IMG/VR virus record: IMGVR_UViG_3300030616_000016
Coordinates: 134,561 to 198,560 of that record
Reading direction: 5' to 3' (one strand)
From: a virus
Length of the DNA: 64,000 nt
Part shown: positions 59,701 through 64,000 of the stretch, piece after piece
Layout of the letters: each line of letters opens with the position of its first letter
Position numbering within the stretch: position 1 is the first letter of the stretch
Translations under genes and position numbers: made by a program
Notes under the pieces: model-generated
Told to the model about the DNA's origin: nothing
The model's input: only the letters and a program-made list of their open reading frames with translations
The model's database searches: none

Positions 59701-60636
59701 ATAGTCGAAACACACTCTGCGGTTAGTGGTGTAAATATCATTAAAAACAATATTAGAGCTACAATGTCTGAGTCGGCCAATACTGTTTCTCTCACTAAAG
59801 AGGACTCTAATAGTACTATGGAGCTTTCAGTTTCTCCTGGTTTAACAACCAAGCTTGCCAAGTCAATTGTAGACATAAACTGTGAAGATGTTCAGGTGAG
59901 AACTCAGGCAATATTTGGTGCCCTACAAGAAGAAATGCAGAAAATGTATAGAGGTCTTCTTATTTTATCTGGCAATCCAAGAATTAAACCTTATCATTAT
60001 ATTAGAGTAGACGATTATTATAATAGTATGTTTGGATCTATAGAGGTAGATAAGGTTATTCATTCTTTCAATCATAAGAGCGGATTTACATCTTCTATTG
60101 TTCCTCATATGATTGTTAGAGCCAGAACAGATCGTGGTTATTATGCTGCTATGATGGCAAATGCCGAGGCTGGTTTTAAGACTATGCTTGGTTTAGGAGC
60201 AGCGTTGGCTCTAGCTATAGGTACGTTTGGCATTGGATGGATTGGAATTATAGCTGGTGTTGGCATAGGTATAGGCACTGGAATAACAACTAGTAAGTTT
60301 CTAGGTCCTGGAGCAGGTCAGCCAGGATGGTTTCTTGGTATACCATACCCCACGTTTTCTGGCCAGGGCTTATTTGATAAATCTAGGCTCAATCCTGTCA
60401 AAATAGCTCCGCTTATATACAAGGGTGCGCCGTATGTTGTTGGGCTTGAGGGATGGGACAATAAACAATGGACATATTCAGAATATAAACGAGAGCTTAT
60501 GCGACTATATGAAGCCGGATGGGACAAATTTCATTCGCAAATCTCAGACGCTAAGAACGCTTTGTGGGATGCTGCTGGTGAAGCATATCAGGCAGGCCAT
60601 CATACCGCAGAACATATTTGGTGGAATAGGAGGTAG
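53785..60636 (+). CDS. giant baseplate hub-like protein with staphylococcal-nuclease domain
   Basis: A 2283-aa protein. Residues ~228-372 are an SNase (TNase) domain: DVYDGDTFVVSGTTYRLFGV, then DAFE, TYNRVLG and, at the end, AAESGLGIW. The three catalytic residues of the family are kept (R251, E259, R308), as are metal-ligand acidic positions in YDGD. Later segments (TAFKLRQGTRIIIKSGFTTK, FTGQVVEVSPGDIITVICQG) read like baseplate hub barrels with phage tail tip folds. Residues ~2135-2175 are a glycine-rich hydrophobic pair (LALAIGTFGIGWIGIIAGVG). It should sit at the tail tip. The ATG overlaps the preceding stop. Phages rarely fuse SNase to a hub. Confidence 0.7.
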   Translation: MNKNIKIGPVQLSVDADSFSISDRKVNTMVPGLRSNIPKVINTGKSRLEYSFSAIFANEEEINTKLRPIIAYFKAVPFITVKSDVLNKLLATRLVSKAVANQSSSYDKLGSNFIQNKLISDLRNAIYEHLLDPIVKSYMNLTVIDKTIIDQFIKEKLGVSLDDINRPALRTLVSRYVELNYYVSKATIPIKGGSNEQQIRELRKHIREKLAGQLKERDVIDRAKTAGIVQVADASDVYDGDTFVVSGTTYRLFGVDAFETVRPGTQLGPGQEKKPEKSYAASAKSFLVDRLVGQNFTLSEVGTRTYNRVLGICESVSPSHGENANVGLEMVSQGIALPSGVASMGRYATIESLPYLKAAKTAAESGLGIWSQSEIQVPELWRKYAQNINNFANPSSPTVLDSDIQELTIKPASVLKQLIDSLIEELEGRTPNIGINFVASAQPILDAYEQSIVSEDKKKEDVDRVSEFIGFPEDLIPSCFAGISYSAVHDLPQAIQAQFHFSVFNHAPYGPTFGFKSDVVQQNGVSAVVSDPDITYSRLVQGYVSKEFLEEPASKQYLTAYTPAKDFTIHYNDVDTIVKKTSKAKLRESDIKTSERVQKSKEMLNKRESVVFIGKRITISPDSGEIEISILEDEEKKQSTVHKLNNIQIESVSCNITNNIVHLPIEAAAIPTAQHIGRGIGSVSLEISSTDENSMAVFRTLEHAIQNAMHISNQYGAPTSFRITNPTINLSGAKDFVFDNIVVSNDRSAPGKYNMRINLVESFNAEEDTEEKLIPKIDFDFKDGSGVAKKVVEALKEHAGSPFYDKFMSTFFPMTKPSRSVSSDIEEYVNTYPLMLLFAHTHKDTPNPVLLDAYGENIGFIESFSNIVNRVKYDNITPKAVNMRDNLIERLYQIDRAWFVDIASSLPINISTAINERNPFSTASSVQDDVRKFSNQSIVFDKDNYNPSYLIKGGKWVIGPWGKGPGATAGSTDAMLNRRDYFLQFLSTKDFTKKYLLNLSQGCFSAAYYFRNLFEDELDSNEQAKKAFYNCISFLLSEALESSPNFEGFFGAWITRQVGLYSEDLDRSLLPTRQEPTTFNDLNLPTYRDVFGKTDSVVIEERKKLISDLRAISIYIPEISYNVDTISSPYQFYSDIVTQYHVGKSNIGLHMISGSNLYRSQDKALDNVYDTAVEIYSKETETMKSRLPVSDAVLPRNKEFWSRLDPNAIARSPDDVVEPGWMYDLQWEDVSDTASVTMNHLKKVHSNNVNKISPITTNDLEDNDILNNYEDLTVGDNYIEKIKEVSSKKRMFKGSQIGDINFAEVPLQSISSVDKSKKKYPSSGTSTTTNLPGSFSTDSIDTDRHTNRLTRDRYKDDKISSIRKAYPGYAIYFLEEDAEDWGYLDDYYRYDSVISWDVVQSKKDIDTAVVKFTNFKGVLSNQSPNKDRLKDEVVSATETVDESISEPVDPNSAYEGDLSGLEGLLTAFKLRQGTRIIIKSGFTTKISEMETIFTGQVVEVSPGDIITVICQGYGSQLMSSMNKEFMWDDHNFPEILSTVLYDTTYFGKWERFVDRLPGQSKMYSGTVGSIISHKLIGDYFPSTADDNIYRIAKPHDNFFKWMWDWAWGTNWQIRGPIWSNILTMTRYVPNTILTIRPYDGRATLIWNDYDGYYIDTNHISSLSSQIGHAASDYLLRSGLKQNDNQTKSEMLGEILSNDIFTSNGSSSPYMRSEQRLSDARSNLYNHGIYDFNDKIDLINEELILTILSDWFMDKFLKNIIISSEELFSNHVVKLRMDSTVPISIEPILKTMERPSQKYSEAVPFSPLSKPTGNRKVESKFYVSDVSGNIARGIIPIAYLLPENVNIAKDRDNIRIDQIKKIVSAVVRYAENHPGIGINIKDGKTMDAIMQSLDMENIIPGYLAMYDSRNFLAAFEIYLPISREVVSQILSYLLPAIYGSVDYVSRNPGTFLSDVNNSADKLKDPYVPPNMRPIVETHSAVSGVNIIKNNIRATMSESANTVSLTKEDSNSTMELSVSPGLTTKLAKSIVDINCEDVQVRTQAIFGALQEEMQKMYRGLLILSGNPRIKPYHYIRVDDYYNSMFGSIEVDKVIHSFNHKSGFTSSIVPHMIVRARTDRGYYAAMMANAEAGFKTMLGLGAALALAIGTFGIGWIGIIAGVGIGIGTGITTSKFLGPGAGQPGWFLGIPYPTFSGQGLFDKSRLNPVKIAPLIYKGAPYVVGLEGWDNKQWTYSEYKRELMRLYEAGWDKFHSQISDAKNALWDAAGEAYQAGHHTAEHIWWNRR

Positions 60637-60638
60637 TT

Positions 60639-61637
60639 ATGCCAGAGAAAGGTAGGGTAACTGAACCCGTACAACAAGACTCAATAAAATCCCTTCCTGG
60701 GATTGAATCTATATCTGTGGAGTACTATAATATAGTACCAGATTCGCTTACTGTAATAAAGAAGAAGCCTAGGTACGATGCAAGAGGATGTATAATCCCA
60801 GAACCTCCTACCAAGGATATAAAGATCGATATATATAAAAGCGATAGCAGTCTTGTCCAGACGGTTCGTATTAACTGGCCAACAAATGGTATTGTACATC
60901 TGAGAGCAAATCCAGATGAATATCGAGTCAAAAGAATCACAAAAGGCTATCATAGACACTATGAGATAGAAGCTAAAGAAAATAGTGAGAAGGCACAAAA
61001 GATAGCGTCTATGCAGGAAGTAGAGCCTATGAGAAGCAGCGGTGTCATGTCTAAGGCCAATGTTGGCGTGGATATTTTTGGCACAATAGGCCAGCGAATA
61101 GAAAGAATAAAGCGCAAGGTTGAAGGCGCCAGAAGTAATAACATGCTTGACAACGACTACGATGAGACTCGTATGACAAAGGTTGGAGAGCCTGGTGCCA
61201 TGATTCGTATGCAGTCTCCTGATCTTTTAGGTGAAACTAAAGGCGATCCGGTTGCTATTGATAATCCCATTGATAAAGGAGTAGTCAAAGCAGAGATGGC
61301 GGTTGGCAACATGTTCAAAATGGTAGGAGACACAACGGGATTTAAAAATGTTAGCAAGATAATTAAGCATGGCATAAACCCACAGGAGATGCAGTGGTCT
61401 GATTGGATTGTCAACCCTATGACCAAGTTTCTGCCTTCTACAGCAGTTAAGCCTGTAAAGACATGGATGAGAGCGCTTCTCCCGTCGGCTCTTATGTTGG
61501 GCATGATAGCTGCGATGAAGCATGCTCTTAAAGACGTTAAGTCGCATATGCCACCACAACCCAATTATACTGGCCAGACCAAAACAAGTGGTGTATTAGG
61601 TCAAATAGAAGACTTTGAGAACGAAATAAGGAGCTAA
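60639..61637 (+). CDS. hypothetical baseplate-region protein
   Basis: A 332-aa protein with ATAGGAGGTAGTT upstream of ATG 60639. The N-terminal ~100 residues are beta-rich (ESISVEYYNIVPDSLTVIKK; NGIVHLRANPDEYRVKRITK), the middle is helical, and a hydrophobic stretch at ~278-294 (WMRALLPSALMLGMIAAM) could insert in a membrane. It lies between the hub and the gp25-like wedge gene. No family was recognised. Confidence 0.55.
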   Translation: MPEKGRVTEPVQQDSIKSLPGIESISVEYYNIVPDSLTVIKKKPRYDARGCIIPEPPTKDIKIDIYKSDSSLVQTVRINWPTNGIVHLRANPDEYRVKRITKGYHRHYEIEAKENSEKAQKIASMQEVEPMRSSGVMSKANVGVDIFGTIGQRIERIKRKVEGARSNNMLDNDYDETRMTKVGEPGAMIRMQSPDLLGETKGDPVAIDNPIDKGVVKAEMAVGNMFKMVGDTTGFKNVSKIIKHGINPQEMQWSDWIVNPMTKFLPSTAVKPVKTWMRALLPSALMLGMIAAMKHALKDVKSHMPPQPNYTGQTKTSGVLGQIEDFENEIRS

Positions 61638-61639
61638 TC

Positions 61640-62068
61640 ATGGCTGTTGTAAATCAACACGATATATATCTTGATAAAGATCACGATATTATTAAAAGCG
61701 GCACAGGCGATATTTCTGTAAGCAATAGTTTTAACGGACTCAAAAATATTGTTAAGTTCAGAGTGCAAACCTCTATAGAAGATTGGATTTCTGGCGGTGA
61801 TTTTGTAGCTGATATTGATAGATTTATTGGTCAGCCAAATAATGAGGACACCGCTCAGCGCATGCAAAGACGCGTAGAGCTTTGTTTGCTAAGGGATGGA
61901 TTGATAAATTCTTCTGATCTTAGAGTCGAGATTGTTCCTGTGTCTCCAACAGAGGTTGTTATGTTCGTTCTTATTTCAAATATCAATACCGATGATAATT
62001 CTGGTGGATATATGGAGTTACAATTCAAAATTGACTTTACATCTGGCTATATTGTGGGTATAATATAG
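61640..62068 (+). CDS. gp25-like baseplate wedge protein
   Basis: A 142-aa protein with the gp25/W-like pattern: KNIVKFRVQTSIEDWISGGD, then FIGQPN, a helix (MQRRVELCLLRDGLI), and strands SDLRVEIVPVSPTEVVMFVL. In myoviruses this small protein starts the wedge and sheath. It is followed by the J-like protein, as is normal. ATG 61640 has AAGGAG upstream. Confidence 0.65.
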   Translation: MAVVNQHDIYLDKDHDIIKSGTGDISVSNSFNGLKNIVKFRVQTSIEDWISGGDFVADIDRFIGQPNNEDTAQRMQRRVELCLLRDGLINSSDLRVEIVPVSPTEVVMFVLISNINTDDNSGGYMELQFKIDFTSGYIVGII

Positions 62069-62087
62069 AAAACCTTGGAGTATAATC

Positions 62088-63236
62088 ATGGCAAGAACAA
62101 TAGATAAAACTGGTTTAATGAACAGAATGTTGCGAAGGCTAAGCAACAGAGGATTTAATTCTCTTAGTACTGGATCGATGGTGCGTACTATGGCAGAGAT
62201 CTGGGCTGAGGAAACTTCGCAAGTTCTTGAAGATATTGACTTTATAACATCTAGATATATGTTGGCTAATGCTACTGGTGGCTTTTTGGACATTCTTGGT
62301 CAACTTGTTGGATTGCAGCGTACACCGCCAATTACTTCTTCTGTAGATGCTGAAGACGAAATTGTAAAATTCTATACAACAACAGGTGTTTTATCTGATT
62401 ACCTGCCTGCGTCTGATGTTTCTGGATTTGCAGAAATACCAGCTGGAACAAGAATATCTGATCCTGACAATGTTGTTGTATATGAAGTAGAACGCACAAT
62501 TGTTCCTATGGGAGTATCAGAAATATATGTTGGAGCTAGTGCTGTTGAGACTGGGTCTCATACCACAGTTCCAGCTAATAATCTTACAAACCATGACTTA
62601 AATATATCCAATATAAGTGTTACGAATACAAGTGCGATATCAAATGGAGCGGATTTAGAGAGCGATGAGAATTTCAGGTATAGAATTTCTAGATCTCGCA
62701 CGACTGCAGCTAAGGCTAATGAGACTGCTGTCAGACTGGCAGCGCTTCTTGTTCCTGGTATATCTGATGTTAATCTTAAACCAAATGTATATGGCCCTGG
62801 TACTTTTGAAGTATTGCTTGTTCCAGAAGGCAATGTTGTTACAGAATCACAGAGAACTACAGCTGAGATTAGTATAAGAGACGCCGCATCTTTTGGCACG
62901 ACTATATATATTACAGAGCCGACTTATTTGACTATAAATATGGTTGTTCATGTTACAACCCAAAACATGTCGACACAAAACGACAATTCCACTTCACAAG
63001 AAACTGCTCTAGGAAATGTTCTGTCATATTTAAGCTCAATACCAATTGGCGGATCTTTTAATCCAGCAGTTCTAGAAAGAAGATTGTTAGATGGAGATCC
63101 TAATCTTATCAATGCAGAAGTAATATTACTATGTATTGATGGTAAACCAGTTCCATCTTCTATATATCAGCTTGATGATAATGAATTATTTATGCCTGAC
63201 CCACAACTATCTAATCCGATACAGGTGCTTATATGA
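62088..63236 (+). CDS. baseplate J-like protein
   Basis: A 382-aa protein with a classic baseplate_J layout: helical N-terminus (GFNSLSTGSMVRTMAEIWAE), a DILGQLVGLQR segment, a beta domain (AEIPAGTRISDPDNVVVYEV), the hallmark SDENFRYRISRSRTTAAKAN helix, and a domain with PGISDVNLKPNVYGPGTFEV. The final part has the usual strand-helix repeats. It links wedge arms in contractile baseplates. It is coupled to the next gene by ATGA. Confidence 0.85.
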   Translation: MARTIDKTGLMNRMLRRLSNRGFNSLSTGSMVRTMAEIWAEETSQVLEDIDFITSRYMLANATGGFLDILGQLVGLQRTPPITSSVDAEDEIVKFYTTTGVLSDYLPASDVSGFAEIPAGTRISDPDNVVVYEVERTIVPMGVSEIYVGASAVETGSHTTVPANNLTNHDLNISNISVTNTSAISNGADLESDENFRYRISRSRTTAAKANETAVRLAALLVPGISDVNLKPNVYGPGTFEVLLVPEGNVVTESQRTTAEISIRDAASFGTTIYITEPTYLTINMVVHVTTQNMSTQNDNSTSQETALGNVLSYLSSIPIGGSFNPAVLERRLLDGDPNLINAEVILLCIDGKPVPSSIYQLDDNELFMPDPQLSNPIQVLI

Positions 63237-63409
63237 GTAACAATGACAAGATATATGCTAGCGATCTTAATTGTGTTTCATGCGGCAAACAGGCAGTTGC
63301 ATTTTGGCCTTGCATTGATCCAGATATAGTTTCTAAACCGTATTGCAGAAAATGTTTAGACGAAATTCAACATGAATTATTAATGAGAATGATAGATGAA
63401 GGAAAGTAG
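63233..63409 (+). CDS. 58-aa zinc-binding protein
   Basis: A 58-aa protein starting at ATG 63233 (ATGA overlap). Two CxxC pairs, CVSC (14-17) and CRKC (38-41), make a zinc site. The C-terminus is a charged helix (LDEIQHELLMRMIDEGK). It is wedged between the J-like and fibre genes and overlaps the latter. Function unknown; small zinc proteins recur throughout this genome. Confidence 0.7.
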   Translation: MSNNDKIYASDLNCVSCGKQAVAFWPCIDPDIVSKPYCRKCLDEIQHELLMRMIDEGK

Positions 63410-64000
63410 CTTTAAATATCTACCTACTGCTTATGACCCAGAGACCACTAGGTTGGCTAATAGACTGCCTTCTTGGCATCCAATGAGAACTAAGAGGATG
63501 TCTAGTGTAGGACATCAGCTTATGAACTCTACAATGGGCTCTGGTATGTCTGATATCAACTACAGATATCTTGAAGGCATAGACAATACCTTCTTAGGTA
63601 CATGTCGTACAGATCAAGTTGGGCCTGTATACGTTAAGACTACAAGTAAAAGACCGTCCAGAAGCTCGTCTAATACAAGAAATATGTTATTTAATGCCGG
63701 CTTCGAATGGGCTCCCAGAATATCTGATAAAGCATGGCAATGGTATACGGTTACTGAGAAGATATCAGATCAGACTACAGCAACAGACGCTATAACGAGA
63801 GACCATACAAGCTATTATTATGGCGGAACCTCTTTGAAGGTTACTCTGGAGCAAGGATACCAGGCTTATATCATACAAAGCGTTACAAGAAGTTTTAAGG
63901 CCAACGAAACCATAGGCATAAGCGTTATGTATAAGGGTGAAAATACTTTGGTTGGCGATGATGGAATACGTTTATACCTTACTGGCGAGAAGCTATATGA
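63396..64000 (+). CDS. putative tail fibre or baseplate protein, cut by window edge
   Basis: A reading frame from ATG 63396 stays open to the window end (201 codons). It begins MKESSFKYLPTAYDPETTRL. Residues ~88-200 (TRNMLFNAGFEWAP..., then GGTSLKVTLEQGYQAYIIQS and FKANETIGISVMYKGEN) look like a jelly-roll carbohydrate-binding module of the kind seen in fibre and spike proteins. The start lies in the end of the zinc gene with only a weak GAGA site. The product and length are incomplete here. Confidence 0.6.
   Translation, partial: MKESSFKYLPTAYDPETTRLANRLPSWHPMRTKRMSSVGHQLMNSTMGSGMSDINYRYLEGIDNTFLGTCRTDQVGPVYVKTTSKRPSRSSSNTRNMLFNAGFEWAPRISDKAWQWYTVTEKISDQTTATDAITRDHTSYYYGGTSLKVTLEQGYQAYIIQSVTRSFKANETIGISVMYKGENTLVGDDGIRLYLTGEKLY

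Overview
The window is part of a large tailed bacteriophage genome. It carries a complete head and tail morphogenesis set: large terminase, portal, prohead protease, HK97-type major capsid protein, neck proteins, tail sheath, tube-like proteins, assembly chaperones, giant tail or ejection proteins, baseplate hub, gp25-like wedge and baseplate J-like protein. A tail sheath means a contractile (myovirus-type) tail. Single structural genes of up to 2283 codons and abundant small genes suggest a jumbo-class phage. Genes use the standard code, and most have a strong AGGAG-type Shine-Dalgarno a few bases upstream. The bacterial host cannot be named from this sequence.

Layout. From 1 to 4.4 kb, leftward small genes include a C-terminally cut DUF6745-like protein, four tandem zinc-ribbon paralogues (one frameshifted) flanked by two repeat arrays, two small membrane proteins and a coiled-coil protein. 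From 4.6 to 5.9 kb, a rightward island has a consensus promoter, an HNH endonuclease, a helix-turn-helix protein and about 600 nt of non-coding, hairpin-rich sequence ending in a terminator (a candidate large structured RNA). From 5.9 to 13.3 kb, leftward genes encode small zinc-binding, coiled-coil and membrane proteins and a 763-aa protein with a D-x-D-G-D loop typical of double-psi beta-barrel RNA polymerases. From 13.3 to 13.8 kb is a divergent control region with iteron-like repeats and a promoter. From 13.8 to 64 kb everything is rightward: an FkbM methyltransferase, putative internal virion proteins (one with a DEDDh exonuclease domain), packaging and head genes, then neck, tail and baseplate genes.

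Three genes (terminase, portal and a giant tail or cargo protein) each carry an in-frame intein with a LAGLIDADG endonuclease. A second candidate polymerase, 1834 aa with a D-F-D-A-D loop, sits among the structural genes where a virion RNA polymerase would be expected. Together with the non-virion DCDGD protein it suggests, as inference only, a two-polymerase programme: one enzyme injected with the DNA and one made after infection. The baseplate hub-like protein contains an apparently intact staphylococcal-nuclease domain.
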